From Dastarcus helophoroides (lineage: Eukaryota; Arthropoda; Insecta; Coleoptera; Bothrideridae), in contig CM053329.1 in NCBI GenBank assembly GCA_028583605.1, forward strand, positions 38,001,161 to 38,065,160: a stretch of DNA of 64,000 nucleotides, in the 5' to 3' direction. Shown piece by piece: positions 9,430 to 21,884 of the stretch; position 1 is the first letter of the stretch, and each line of letters starts with the position of its first letter. A program made the translations under genes and the position numbers. Under the pieces are notes generated by a model, which saw only the letters and a list, made by a program, of their open reading frames with translations, was not told the DNA's origin and ran no database searches.

Positions 9430-10450
9430 TATTTTTTTTAATTTTGAATTTTTAAATGCAAATTACGACTTTTTTTGAAGATTTTAAATTGAAATTTCAC
9501 GACAATTTTGAATGCTAAAATTTTCATTTTTTTTTTGAAAATTTGGGGTCAAAATTAAAAAAAATAGATTAAACTTAATTTACAAAGGCATAAAAAGGAC
9601 ATCGATTTAAATTTTTTTTTAGATATTTCGACTTGTTTCTCGAAATTTCAACTTCTTTTTTGAAATTTGGACTTTAATTTTGAAATTTCGAGTTTAACCT
9701 CGAAATTGTGACTTTGAACCCGAAATTTCGATTTTTGTTCATTGAAATTTCGACGACAATCTCGGAATTTCGACTTTAAACTCGAAATTTCCATTTTTTC
9801 TCGAAATTTCGATTTTTTTTCTCGAAATTCCCAGACTAACGATAAAATTTCAACTTTAATCCTCAAAATTTTGACTTTAAACTCGAAATTTCGACTTTTT
9901 TTTCAAAATTTCGATTTTTCTCAAAATTCTCAGATTAATGTTGACGTTAACTTTAATCTCGAAATTTTGACTTTAAACCCGAAATTTCGACTTTTTCATT
10001 GACGATGAAAATCTCGAAATTTCGACTTTAAATTCGAAATTTCGATTTTTTCTCGAAATTCTCAGATTAATATTGGAATTTCAATTTTAATCTCGAAATT
10101 TTGACTTTGAAACCCGAAATTTAGACTTTTTTCTTAAAATTTCCACGTTAATCTCGAAATTTCGAGAAAAAAATTCCAAACTTTGGTAATTAAAAATATA
10201 AATTACTGAACGCACCGTATTGTCAACTGTCAATACTGTTGGGTGGTGGGACGCAACTGTTACCTGCCTAACTAAACCATAGAGTATAAAAACTTCTAGA
10301 AAAAAGTCAAAAATTAGAGAAAAAAGTCAAAAATTCGAGAAAAAGTCAAATTTTCGAGTCTAAAGAAGAAATTTCGAGATTAAATTTGAAATTTTGAGAA
10401 AAAATAGGAATTTCGAAATTATAGTCGAAATTTCGACTTTAAACTGGAAA
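9430..10450. repeat. Degenerate TCGAAATTTCGACTTTAAA repeat with polarity switch
   Basis: From about 9600 to 10175 the plus strand is a T-rich near-repeat of CTCGAAATTTCGACTTTAAA with a loose period of about 20-40 bases. After a short more complex gap (10180-10290) the same vocabulary continues to about 10450 in A-rich orientation (AAAAAGTCAAAAATTCGAG). Short open frames through it are simple-sequence artefacts. Confidence 0.8.
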
Positions 10451-10983
10451 TTTTTATTTGTTTTATTGATGCCCTTTCAACGCCTTCTTGGTAACTCGAG
10501 AGAAAGCAGTTAAAATGTGGAGAAATAATTAAAATTCTAATTTAATATTGAATATCTAAAATCGAAATTTCCGCTAATCGTAAATTAATTTTTCAAAATA
10601 AAAGAATATCTCTTAAGTTTAATTAGGGGAGGCTCTGTTTCTTTTTGTAATATAAAAAAAAAACCAGTATTATTGAATGAATTATAATCGAAAACAGCAA
10701 ACTGTAGCTTATGATATTTTAGATTTGACCAGAAATAAAAAAAAACAATTCTATTTGCTGTCTCCTTCCCGATCAGCTCATTTATAAAATTGACGATACG
10801 CCACTGGTTTGAGCTATTCGCTAGAGCTCGAGGACCAAATTTCATTTATCTAGCAATGGTCAATTTTCTCCTCATAGAATAGAATTCTATTACACCTCGG
10901 TAATTTCATTTTAAACTTGGCAGTTTTGCGCACCTGTATGCCAATAAAACAGTAATAAAGTGAAGAATCTGTCATTTACTCGT
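10451..10983. other. AT-rich sequence, nothing recognised
   Basis: I see no gene, RNA or ordered repeat here. An 86-codon minus-strand frame (10585-10845) has no recognisable domain and a lysine/phenylalanine-rich composition expected of AT-rich DNA. Confidence 0.6.
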
Positions 10984-11690
10984 CATAAATCAAAATGGAA
11001 GGCAGTAAAACCACCTCTTCATTTAAAGTCCTTGGACAAGGTTTTTTAAATATTGCTAACTTCACTAGACTCATCAATGTAGTTTTAACTGCTTTTAACC
11101 AAAATAATCTATTAATAGGCTATTTATCGTAAAGCAACTTCTTGAAAAGCAGCTCCGGAGTCAAGCAATTTACTGCACAATGAAGAAAACTCTAAAACGA
11201 TAGAGGCGAAGCGGCATAAATCAAAATGGAGGGCAGTAAAACCACCTTTTTATTTAAAGTCCTTGGACAACGTTTTTCAAATATTGCTAACTTCACTAGA
11301 CTCATTAATGTAGTTTTAACTGTTTTTAACCAAAATAGTCTATTATTAGCCACTTATCGGAAGCAACGTCTTTAGAAAAGCAGCTCTGGTGTCAATCAAT
11401 GTACTGTACAATGAAGAAAACTCGAAAACATAAACAGCGAAGCGGCATAAATCAAAATGGAGGGCAGTAAATACACCTTTTTATTTAAAGTCCTTGGACA
11501 ACGTTCTTCAAATATTGCTAACTTCACTAGACTTATCATCAGTTTTAGCTGCTTTTATCAAAATAATCTTTTATTAGCTAGTTATTATTAGCTAGTTATC
11601 GTAAAGCAACTTCTCCGGAAAAGCAGCTCCGGAGTCAACCAATTTACTACACAATGAAGGAAACTCTAAAACGATAAACAGCGAAACGGC
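10984..11690 (+). repeat. Three tandem copies of a 231-bp repeat
   Basis: Copies at 10984-11214, 11215-11445 and 11446-11690 each start CATAAATCAAAATGGA and contain AAAGTCCTTGGACAA, TTGCTAACTTCACTAGACT, AAAGCAGCTC and CAATGAAGAAAACTC. Copies 1 and 2 are the same length and differ at scattered bases. Copy 3 is longer because of a local duplication (TAGCTAGTTAT twice, near 11576-11600). No coding potential is shared between copies. Confidence 0.9.
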
Positions 11691-12604
11691 GGATTATAGA
11701 CATAAAATCACAGAGTACTCTGAAATGAAAGTAGGAGTTAAAAAAATGACATTACTGTCAATCAGTGTATTGTCATTTAGTTGTTAAGAGTCCTTAATTC
11801 AAGTTCAATATCTTAAAAAATGCAGATATTGTACAGACTCTGTGAATGAATGTGATTTTGTGTGGCCTAGTGTTTCCAACAGTTAGTGGAGAACTTTTTC
11901 ATTTAAATACTTTAAGTATGTAGAAATAGAAGTTCCGTTACAAATTCAAGGTAAGTAGGTTTTTTAACTTTTGTGCGCGTCGAACTTTGATTCATAGGTA
12001 GATACATCCTTTAGTAGTTCTAAATACTTATAATAAATTATTATGCAGCTTTGGTAAGTGCTGAATGAATTATTAAAATTTTAATGCTTCTAGTTCGTGC
12101 GTTGATTGAATAATGTATTCAATCAACGGTTCGTGCAACTTAGGTTGACGTAGTGGTATGTCATAGACATCTTAAAATGTCAGTCTAAAATTTCAAAGTA
12201 TAACACTTCATTAATAGTGAACATGTATCTCTTTTAGTTAACACGACCTTTTACAATCAGTTCAATCTGAGAAACTAAATTTCAACGTAGCGTACATTAA
12301 GTTTTTAAATCATGTGTTTGGAGGTATTCTGTGATAATAGAAGCAACACTAGATGCAACGGTTGGAAATATCTGTCGCCATTTTAGTTCCCAAACCATAG
12401 AATATTTAGTCAATTATATTGAGCCAGCAACCTCGACTGATACTGTAAGGTGAAACTAAGCTGAATAATTAGAAAATTAAGAAATTGTGTGAACTTGCTA
12501 CTTATATCTCGTTGTATTTATTCGTTATAAGCTTCGAAATATATTTTTTAATAAAACACAACCCTAGTACATTTTTTATTTCACAGTTCTGTGTTAATTT
12601 CTTC
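11691..12604. other. AT-rich intergenic DNA
   Basis: Apart from the hairpin at 12100-12128 I see no gene, RNA or ordered repeat. Complexity is higher than in the neighbouring simple repeats. Confidence 0.55.
12100..12128. other. Perfect 13-bp stem hairpin with flanking direct repeat
   Basis: CGTTGATTGAATA (12100-12112) and its exact reverse complement TATTCAATCAACG (12116-12128) enclose a 3-base loop. The octamer GTTCGTGC occurs directly on both sides (12093-12100 and about 12128-12135), like a target-site duplication around a tiny foldback insertion. Confidence 0.8.
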
Positions 12605-12775
12605 GCGGAACGAACTGGAACTCAGTTATCTTCAAACATTGAAATACAAATAGATACTGAGAGTATCCCTCTGAAGATGATAGCTTGCCTATCAAAACGC
12701 GTTAGAGCAACATTTGTTGTGTTTTTAATCTTTCTTGATTTCAGGGGACAATGAATTGTATTTCAATTTTTCAGT
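12605..12775 (+). mobile_element. Short foldback element, same family as 50977-52424
   Basis: The left end GGAACGAACTGGAACTCAGT, TATCTTCAA and ATTGAAATAC is the inverted counterpart of the family end. The body CTCTGAAGATGATAGCTTGC, AAACGCGTTAGAGCAAC, TTGTTGTGTTT and TTTCAGGGGACA runs to TGTATTTCAATTTTT. This is a compact internally deleted copy. It contains part of an 89-codon frame that I regard as spurious. Confidence 0.7.
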
Positions 12776-15382
12776 AGTTCTGTGATTACAGAGTAACAGT
12801 GCTTAAGTCATAATTTATATATTTGGGGTAATTTCGAAAACAAAATTTGCTCCTATTTTAATAAATAATAAAGACTTAAGAATGACAGATTATTTTATAA
12901 TATTTTTTTTTGTATGCATATATGTAAAATTCCCTTTATTTCAGACGGAGCAATTAAAATGTTTCGTCTCGCAGAGGCGGAAGTGTAATGTGCAATAGTG
13001 ACATAAGCCCATTTTCTCAAAAAGCTGACCTTAAGCAGTGTTACCCTGAAACCATAGTAGTTATAAAATATTTTGTTTTTTCGATCAATAAACTGATATT
13101 TATTTTAATTTTGTTTTATTATATTAAGTTCTTACTAGTTTTATTATAAATTGTCGTTACTTGATTTTATTAATTATCAATTATGCGTATTGAACACTTT
13201 CCATGAAGTATAGGTTAAAAATGGCTACAATTAATTTTTTTGGTCTGTCAGTCTACGTAGAACAAAAAAGAACCCCACCCACTACACGAAGCAGTATAAA
13301 TCATGTTTCGCATTATTAAGTTTTCTAGCAAATTCCTCAAGAGACTGTTATGCAAATAGATTACATGCAAATGAATTCAAAGATAATTTCTAAATGCAAA
13401 TTGGAAAAAACTTAATTTTCCATAAGTATCCTTGTCTCGGGCCTTCTAAAACTTTTATCTCATAGACTACGGTTATTGAATTAAAAAGTTACATCCTGAA
13501 AAGATTCGTCCAGATTTCCTGGCGTCTTTGTTCGGATTCGCATCGAGAAGAAGATTAAAAAACGGCTCAGATGCGCCAAAGAAACTGGCTCATCTCGGGC
13601 GTGTAATAAATAAATCTTAGATGAGATTAGCGTGTTTAAATGGGCGCATCCCGTATGATATGCACGTATGTGGCGAAGGAAGTTCATTCTTTGGGAAAAC
13701 GCCCACGTTTTCACTGTGTTATTGGTGTTCATATTCATGAACGTCGAGTCTGATGGAATTTTTCTCTCAGCGATCTTAGCGTGATGCCTTCTCGCGTTGA
13801 TGGATTGGCCCCCTTTTTTCTGCACTGCTTCTGGTTTATTGATTTCGCCTTTTGCAATTCATTGCTTTATACGAGGTTTAGTGCTTCGTCATTAAGAACT
13901 AGTTCATCAAAACTAGACCAAAAATCTATATTTACTTATGTTCAGTAAAGTTTCCGTTGACGTTTTATTGTCGAGTTAACTAGTTGGAAGAGGGATTTAT
14001 TAATAATAAAGAATCTGTATTGTTATCGTGCAGCGAAATTAGCAAAAAGTACACCATGGGATAGGAATTTTGTGTTATTTATTAATATAAGGTTAATGAA
14101 AGGACGTAGTTTCAGAACTCGCGCAAAATCATATGCTTCATTAACCTCATAAATAAGAAGTTTTAAGGAAAAGTCTTTGTTGATTTTCATCAAAGTTTAA
14201 TAATTCCATTAGAGTATGATTGAAAATTTTAACCGCAGCACAAACACTGCGTTGCGCTCCATCCAGGAAATAATTGTATATCAAATTTTCATTACAGCAT
14301 TTCCTTGTTATGTATACAATCTGCATAAAACAAATAGCTACATTATGAGTTGCTGATATTTTCGGTTGTTAGAAAAGCCACTCCGTTATCCTTCAAAGGA
14401 ATCGTCTTCAGCATAAATGAATCTAACTTGACACAACAACGCTGTTATGTTACTATGTTAATGAGATCTTCCCAGATGCATGAAAACATTTTAAGACTCA
14501 ATACCCTCCCACAATTTAAAATGTTTTGCACGATCTGTTCTATAAATCTTAATTGAACCGCTCGTGTAACTTTAAAATAAAATTATTACGCATGAAGTAA
14601 ACAGAATATTCCAGAACATGGCACGAGATTTATTCTTATTAATGGAATACACATTCAATACACTGGAAAAGTCTAAACAAAAATAATTCGAAAAATCTCT
14701 TTTAATGGAATCGATAGTCGTTGGCGGGAACAAAGTCTTTGTCCATTAGCTAAAAATTCCATTGCAAAGTCATAATAGCTATTCAGGGAGCCAAAAATAA
14801 AGCAATTTTCTACTTAGTCGCACGAATAAATTCGTTATTCAATTACAATTCAATGTAGCATTTCCAATTTGCATAAAATACACGCTCGGTGCACAGATCA
14901 ATCGAAAAATTGCGAATAAACACCATTTTTCTCAAAGATCGTAACTCACTTTTATAGCAATCGTAATGACGTTGATATATCTCCGTTTTTTAAACTGGTT
15001 TCCAAACAATTGACGTTAACGAGACTATTTACTTGTTTATTTTTCCAATGTTATTCGCGACAATTAGTCTTCGGCGCAACGAGCGGCGATGCAACCAAAT
15101 TAACACGTCGTCGGAACTCGAGAACTTCGAGAAAATATATGAAAACTGTTGAAATATTTTTGCTTTCCTTTGACTCTAGCTAAAAGTAAATTAACATAAT
15201 TTTTCACATTTGATGTCGCCATTGAAGCTCGTGATTGTGTATTTGGTAAACTAAATATATTTGATACTTGAATGGCGCCTAGATATAGTGGATAGATGAA
15301 AAATGTGACTGAATGTTGTCAAAGTTTCTGGAATAGTTTCTGGGGTTATTTTTTTGGTTCATTCTAACTAAAGTTAACATAA
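12776..15382. other. Non-repetitive intergenic block
   Basis: Comparatively high-complexity, AT-rich DNA without tandem structure. Frames such as 13481-13825 (minus, 114 codons) show no recognisable domain, signal peptide or splice context. The block could hold regulatory sequence or exons of an unrecognised transcript; the sequence alone does not show which. Confidence 0.5.
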
Positions 15383-18300
15383 TCTTTTTCTCTCTTCTGT
15401 TCTCTTCTCTTTTCTTCTTTTCTAGTCTCTTCTTTTTTCCTTTCCCATTCCCTTTTCTTCTTTTCTGTTTTCTTCTTTTCTCGTCTCTTCTATTCATTAT
15501 TTTCTCTTCCATTCTCTTTTCTTCTCTTCTCCTCTGATCTAAAGTCTTGTCATCTGTTCTCATTTCGCCTCTTCGCATCTCACCTCATCTCTTCCTCCCC
15601 TTTCCTTCCCTTCGCTTCTCTTTACTTCTCTTCCCTTCTTTTCTTCGCTTTTCTTTTCTCTTCTCTTCTCTTCGGTTCTCTTCTTTTCTCTCTCTCTTCT
15701 TCTTCTCTCTCTCTTTTCCCTTCTCTCTTCCTCTCTTTTCTTATCTTCTCCTCGTTTCCCTTCTCTTTCCTTCTCTTCTCTTCTTTTCTTTTCTCTTTTC
15801 TTCTCTTTTCTCCTCTTCTCTTCTTTTCCCTTTCCTTCTGTTCCTTTTTCTTTTCTTCTCTTCCCATCTCTTCCAATTTTTTTGCATCTCTTTTCTTCTG
15901 ATTTGTTCTCGTTCTATCGCTTCTCTTCTCTTCTCTTCTCTTCTCTTCTCTTCCCTTCTCTTCTCTTCTCTTCTCTTCTCTTCTCTTCTTTTCTCTTCTC
16001 TTCTCTTCTCTTATCTTTTTTTCTTTTCTCTCCTTCTCTTCCCTTCTCTTCTCTTTCCATCTTTTCCAATTTCTTTGCATCTCTTCTCTTCTGATCTGTT
16101 CTCGTCCCAACTCTTCGCTTCACTTTCTATCTCTTCCCAACCCTTTTCTTCTCTTCACTTCTCTTCCCTTCCTATGCCTTCCTATCCCTTCCCATCCTTT
16201 TCCATCCCTTCTCTTCTTTTCTTTTCTCTTCTCTTTCTTTCTCTTCTCTTTTCCTCTTTTCTTTTATCTTTTCTTCTCTTCCCAACTCTTTCTTTTTCTT
16301 CTCTTCTCTTCCCATCTTTTCCAATTTTTTTGCATCTCTTCTCTTCTGATCTGTTTTGGTCCCATCTCTTCTCTTCTCTTTCCATCTCTTCCTAGCTCTT
16401 CTGTTATATATTCTTCCCCTCCCTTCCCTTTCCTTCCCATCCCTTCTCATTTCCTCTCTTCTTTTCTTTTTTCTTCGCTTCTCTTTTCTTTTCTCTTCTC
16501 TTTTCTCCTCTTCTCAACTCTTCCCTTTTCTTCTCTTCTCTTCCCGTCTCTTCCAATTTCTTTGCATCTGTTCTCTTCTGATCTGTTCTTATCACATTTC
16601 TCCTCTTCTTTTTCTATCTCTTCCTAGCGCTCTCTTTTCTTCTCTTCTCTTTTCTTCTCTTCTCTTTTCTTTTCTTCTCTTCTCTTTTCATCTTTTCCAA
16701 TTTCTTTGCATCTCTTCTCTTCTGATCTGTTCTCGTCCCAACTCTTTGCTTCACTTTCTATCTCGTCCCAACTCTTTTCTTCTCTTCACTTCTCTTCCCT
16801 TCCTATCCGTTCCCTTCCTATCCCTTCCCATCCCTTCCCTTTCCATCCCTTCTCTTCTTTTCTCTTCTCTTTCTTTCTCTTCTCTTTTCCTCTTTTCTTT
16901 TATCTTTTCTTCTCTTCCCAACTCTTCCTTTTTCTTCTCTTCTCTTCCCATCTTTTCAAATTTTTTTGCATCTCTTCTCTTTTGATCTGTTCTGGTCCCA
17001 TCTCTTCTCTTTCTATCTCTTCCTAGCCCTTCTCTTATATTTTCTTCCCTTCCCTTCCCATCCCTTCTCTAATCCTCTTTTCTTTTCTCTCCTTTTCTTT
17101 TCCTTTCTCTTCTCTTCTCCTCTCTTCTCTTCTCTTCTCTTTCCTCCTCTTCTCAACCCTTCCCTTTTCTTCCCTTCTCTTCCCATCTCTTCCAATTTCT
17201 TTGCATCTCTTCTGTTCTAATCTGTTCTTAGCACATCTCTTTTCTTCTCTTTCCATCTCTTCCCAGCGCTCTCTTCTCTTCTCTTATTTTCTCTTCTCTT
17301 TCTTTTTCTTCTCTTCTACTCTCTTCTTTTCTCTTTTCTTCTCTTCTCTTTCCATCTTTTCCAATTTCTTTGCATCTCTTCTCTTCTGATCCATTTTCGT
17401 CTTATCTCTTCGTCACACTTTCTATCTCTTCTCAACCTTTCTCTTCTCTTCTCTTCACTTCTCTTCTCTTCTCTTCTCTTCTCTTCTCTTCGCATCTCTT
17501 CTCTTCTCTTCTCTTCACTTTTCTTTTCTATTCTTTTCCCTTCTTTTCTTTTATCTTCTTTTTCTTTCTTTTCTCTTTTTTTCTCTTCTCTTTTCTTCTC
17601 TTCCCAACTCTTCCAATTTTTTTGCATCTCTTCTCTTCTAATCTGTTCTGGTCCCATCTCTTCTCTTTCTATCTCTTCCCAGCCCTTCTCTTATATTTTC
17701 TTCCCTTCCCTTCTCTTCCCTTCTATTCTCCTCTCTTCTTTTCTTTTCCTTTCTCTTTTCTTCTCCTTTCTTCTTTTTTCTCCTCTTCTCAACTCTTCCC
17801 TTTTCTTCTCTTCTCTTCCCATCTCTTCCAATTTCTTTGCAACTCTTCTCTTCTGATTTGTTCTTTTCACATCTCTTCTCTTTCTATCTCTTCCCAGCGG
17901 TCTCTTCTCTTCTTTTCTCTTCCCTTCTTTTCGTTTCTCTTGTGTTCTCTTCTCTTCTCTACTCTTCTCTTCCCTTCTTTTTCCTGTCCTTCCATTTCCT
18001 TCCCATCCCTTCTCTTCTCCTTTCTTCACGTCTCTTCACTTCTCTTGTCTCCTCTTCTTTTCTCTTTGCATCCCTTCTCTTCTGATCAGTTCTCGTCCTA
18101 TCTCTTCTCTTCTCTTTTTATTTGTTCCCATCACTTCTCATTTCTTCTCTTCTTTTTCCTTCCCTTTACCCTTCTTCCCTTTCCCCTCCTTCTCTTTCCT
18201 TCCCTTCCTTTCCCTTCCCTACCCTTCCCTTCTTTTCTCCTTTATTCTCTTTTCTTCTCACCTATTCCCTCTCTCTTCAGATCTTTCCCCATCTCTGCCC

Positions 18301-18402
18301 ATCTCTGCTCATCCAGCACATCTCTACTTGTCTCCTCTCCTGTCCTCTTCTTTCCCCTACTCTCTGTTCTCCTCTCTTCTTTCCTCCTCTCTTCTTTCTC
18401 TT
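15383..18402. repeat. 3-kb polypyrimidine/polypurine tract with higher-order structure
   Basis: The plus strand is almost only C and T (TTCTC, CTTTT, TCCCA units). A landmark TTTGCATCTCTTCTCTTCTG followed by ATCTGTTCT recurs about eleven times, near 15880, 16072, 16327, 16559, 16703, 16963, 17198, 17367, 17617, 17837 and 18063. The sequence after the landmark falls into three classes (TGGTCCCAT, TTATCACAT-like, TCGTCCCAA-like) that repeat in the same order, giving a higher-order period near 640 bp. Long Ser/Leu/Phe frames on plus and Arg/Glu/Lys frames on minus are artefacts. Confidence 0.9.
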
Positions 18403-19420
18403 TAAAAGTTTTCAATCCAATTTCGAAATTTTGGTTTTTTGAGACATATTAATTTTTGGCAAATCTAAATGTTTTCAGATTGTTTTTGAAATTTCCGATA
18501 TTAAAGTTTAAAAATATTTTATAAATTTCGAACGTGTCTTAGAAATGTCATTTTTTAGGTTGAATTCCCAATTTTGGTCGTTCTGTCATTTTGGCTTTAG
18601 ATTTGTAATTTCGTGAAAGTGGTTTTTTAAATTTAGAATTTTCTTTGGAATTTCAAATTTTTTGTAAGACGTTTTCAATTTTTTTATGGATATTCCGAAT
18701 TTGCGATTTCAATTTTATTTGAATTTTTAACTTAACATTCAAATTTGTGCCTTTTTTCAGAAGCTTCCGTTTTTTTTTGCTCTTGTAAATAATCTCATTT
18801 ATGTTGCTTCTTCAATAACGAATGCACCCGAATTTTTTTCCGCTTTTAATCGAAATGTTCAAAAGGCCAATCTATTCAAAAAAAGTTAAAATTTTCAAAG
18901 TTACAAAGATTTTTTCTTTTGAAAACTGCACCTTTTTTATTGTTGACTTATTTTGAAAATTTCGTCTTTTTGAATATTTCGTTTCAAAATTTCAATGTTT
19001 TAAAATTTTGAGTTTTCAATATTTTAAAAAAAAATACCGAAATTTACGAAAGTGCAATTTTGTGAACACTCCAAATTTTGAAAACTCGGAATTTTGAATA
19101 AGTCGAAGTATTTAAAATAACTCATAATGCTCAAAATTGGCGAAGTTTTCCAAAAAGTAACATGTTTCAAAAGAATTCGAAATTACAAAATTTTGAGAAA
19201 AAGTGAAATTTTCAAAATGGATCAAAATTTTGATCCCAATTTTGATAAAAATATCGAAAATTAAAAAAAAATTAAAATTAGAAAATAATGTTTTAAAAAA
19301 GTGGAAATGTGAAAAAATGGAAATTTTGGAATGTCCAAATTTTCAAAAGGGTTCAATTTAAAAAAAAACGAAATTTTCAGAGTTAATTTCCCAAATTTTA
19401 AACTGAGATTTTTCTCCAAA
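18403..19420. repeat. AAATTTCGA-type low-complexity block with polarity switch
   Basis: T-rich wording (AAATTTCGACTTTTT-like) from 18403 to about 19030, then A-rich wording (AAATTTTGAAAACTCGGAAT) to about 19400. No gene recognised. Confidence 0.7.
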
Positions 19421-20507
19421 TGTTAATATTTTTAATTTCCAAGTTAAAAGTTTGACTTTTTTCTAGACTTGAAGTCAACATTTTAGTAAGTAAAAATAGG
19501 ATTTTCATTTTGGGACTTGGAATTCGAGATAAAAATAAAAAATGTAAAAAAGCTTGGAATTGGGCATGGCGGAATGCGAGAAAATTAATAAATCCTCGAG
19601 GCACAATTGAGACTTTTAATTTTATCTTTGATAAATAAGATCTACAACTGTCGTAACTTTGTGCAATTGTATTAAATTACTATTATTTTCATCACAGCGT
19701 ATATTCCGTTCCACATAATTCGGTTTTCTAGCATCTATTGCTCGCGGCTTATTTAATATCGTCAAGCTTTCGACTGTTCATCCGTTTCCACTACGACAAT
19801 CAGAATAGAAATTCAACAAGATAAAAATTTAAATTCTAACGAACGCTTTGACTTGTAATTTTGCACGTTACAGAATCAGAATAAAACGTCCTGTGTCGGC
19901 GTTTTTGCATAATTTTTCAATTGTAGCGTCGGTTTTGCCACCATGTTCATCAAAAATTTTATCGAATTTCTCCTGGGAAATAAACCGACGTCCATTACAC
20001 ATTAATTACTTTTTGTTATTTGAAACTTTCGTAATTTGGTTTTGATACATTATTCGATCGTTTTCGGTAATAGAATTACGTCCATAGGTGGATAATTCGC
20101 GTTTGACTTGCCACGTTGAGAATAATTTTAATCGTTTCCTTTTTCGCTTTGTTTGGCTTATTGCGTGAGGCGTTTCTCTTTGAATTTAATCAATAAGAGG
20201 TCTTATCTGGGTTATATTTAAAAATAAACGCTATGAACAAAGTAATTAATGTAAATCATGAGAGACGCAACTGTTAAATGTGGAAAAAAAGTCCGGGGAA
20301 ACAGAGCGAATACAATTTTTAGTCTAAAGTAATTTGTTGGAGCCACTGATGGCAGTACTCTAGGCACAATATTTTTTGATGGTTTTATTACCAAAATGTT
20401 GACCACCAGTAACATCTGAGATTTAACTGAATAAACGACATATGAAAAGGTTTTGCTTCAAACGAAGATTCTGTGCAACTCGTCGTTGTTCTAGCATACC
20501 CAAGCGA
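19421..20507. other. Non-repetitive AT-rich intergenic DNA
   Basis: Higher-complexity sequence between a simple-repeat block and the inverted-repeat element. Two 65-codon frames and one of 68 codons show no recognisable domain. Nothing else was recognised. Confidence 0.5.
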
Positions 20508-20830
20508 TGGGGAGACGTCGAAAATTTTTTATTTTCAATATCATTTACTTCAGTTAGCCTCAATAAAATTTAACAAATTTAGTCTCTATAAAAAGAGTGT
20601 TATTTAGTCTATCGAAAGCACTTTCATATGTTTTTATTTTAAAATTATTGTCGTTGCTACAGCGCGTTATATAAAATGGTAACAAATTTCGCCGTTTTTC
20701 TAAAAAAAATTAAATAGGAAGATATGGCAATTTTGATATCTTAAAATAAAGAATTAAAAGCCCTAGATATCAGTGAAAACCGCAACTCGATATTTTTATT
20801 TAACCGGAGATATTGGCAAATAAAATTTCA
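20508..20830 (+). repeat. Left terminal inverted repeat
   Basis: About 320 bp that pair with 21885-22200 in inverted orientation. The outermost bases are TGGGGAGACGTCG. The inner limit is approximate, near ACCGGAGATATTGGCAAA. Confidence 0.78.
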
Positions 20831-21359
20831 GTAACGTAAAAGCTCGATGACGTTGTTTACCATTTAGAATACGAAATCAGAGGAGGTTTAGAATTTGTCT
20901 TACATAATATAAAAATAAGTAATTAACATACCTACAATGATCTAATAGTAATAACAGTGAATAATGTAAAAAAATTAATCGAAGAAACAATCTAATATTC
21001 AAAAAAGTAAAAAAAATACACTGCATTACATTAAAAATGTTAAATTAATATCCTCTATTGACAGGAGCCCTAGATGTTCAAACTGATTGCAGCCCATGAT
21101 TTTCATGAAGTGAATCCTCTGATGAATGAAGAACACTGCAACTTTAACTTTTACCATTGACCATTCTACCCCTCTAAATATTGTTTCTTATTTATTCGAT
21201 CATGCCCTTTCTTTTGTAGGCTTGTTGGCAAAAACAAGGTCTTCTATTCACCTGACAAATTAAAATCAAGGCAAGCCAGATCTGGGAACCTGGATGGCCA
21301 AGAAAACTGACTTTTACGTCCTATCTACCTGCCACGTGGACCTGGTTTTGAACGGTGGT

Positions 21360-21461
21360 TCAGCATATCCCCAACTCATTAGCTATTGTCCTAGCACTCA
21401 AATGAGGATTAAATTTCACATATTCTAAAACATTTATAATATTTTGTTCGATGCGACCTCT
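21360..21461 (-). pseudogene. Transposase helix-turn-helix remnant
   Basis: The minus strand reads RGRIEQNIINVLEYVKFNPH and then LSARTIANELGIC followed by a stop. The pattern xPHLSxRxIAxELGI resembles the N-terminal helix-turn-helix of Tc1/mariner-type insect transposases (established pattern, matched from memory). Beyond the stop TTVQNQVHVAGR is consistent with the next helix. Frames are broken everywhere else in the element, so it cannot encode an active enzyme. Confidence 0.5.
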
Positions 21462-21884
21462 ACGTTATCTTCTGAACACAGCAACATGCATATTTCCTGT
21501 GGTGCGTATGCGATGTATCAGTCGAAGGAAAACTCTTTCACTTTAATTATGTTTTTCGGGATACTACACGCGTAGATTTAGCAGTATCACTTGCATTTTC
21601 ATGCATTCGATAAATGGTTAGTTAGCATGTCAAATGCTTCTTCATTTGTTAAAATCTTTTTAATTTTAAAAATTGAAATACAAATCTTCTCCCCTGAAAC
21701 CAATTTTTTATTTTATAAAGAACTGTATAAGCGGAAATAACAATTCAGTTAGAAGAGCAGGTAGTAAACACATTTGCAACCTTAAAGATTTGCACTTTTT
21801 TATTTCATTTTCGCAGTTAAATTTTTCAAGGGCCACTTTACCAGTTTTGTAGACAAACTATGTGATTATTTATAACTTAAACTT

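Noticed and set aside
13481..13825. 114-codon minus-strand frame in non-repetitive DNA
   Set aside because: No recognisable domain, no clear start or splice context, and composition as expected from chance. Left as uncertain, not called a gene.
15547..18452. Long Ser/Leu/Phe-rich frames on plus (up to 360 codons) and Arg/Glu/Lys-rich frames on minus
   Set aside because: CT-only DNA cannot contain TAA, TAG or TGA, so the frames are a direct result of composition.
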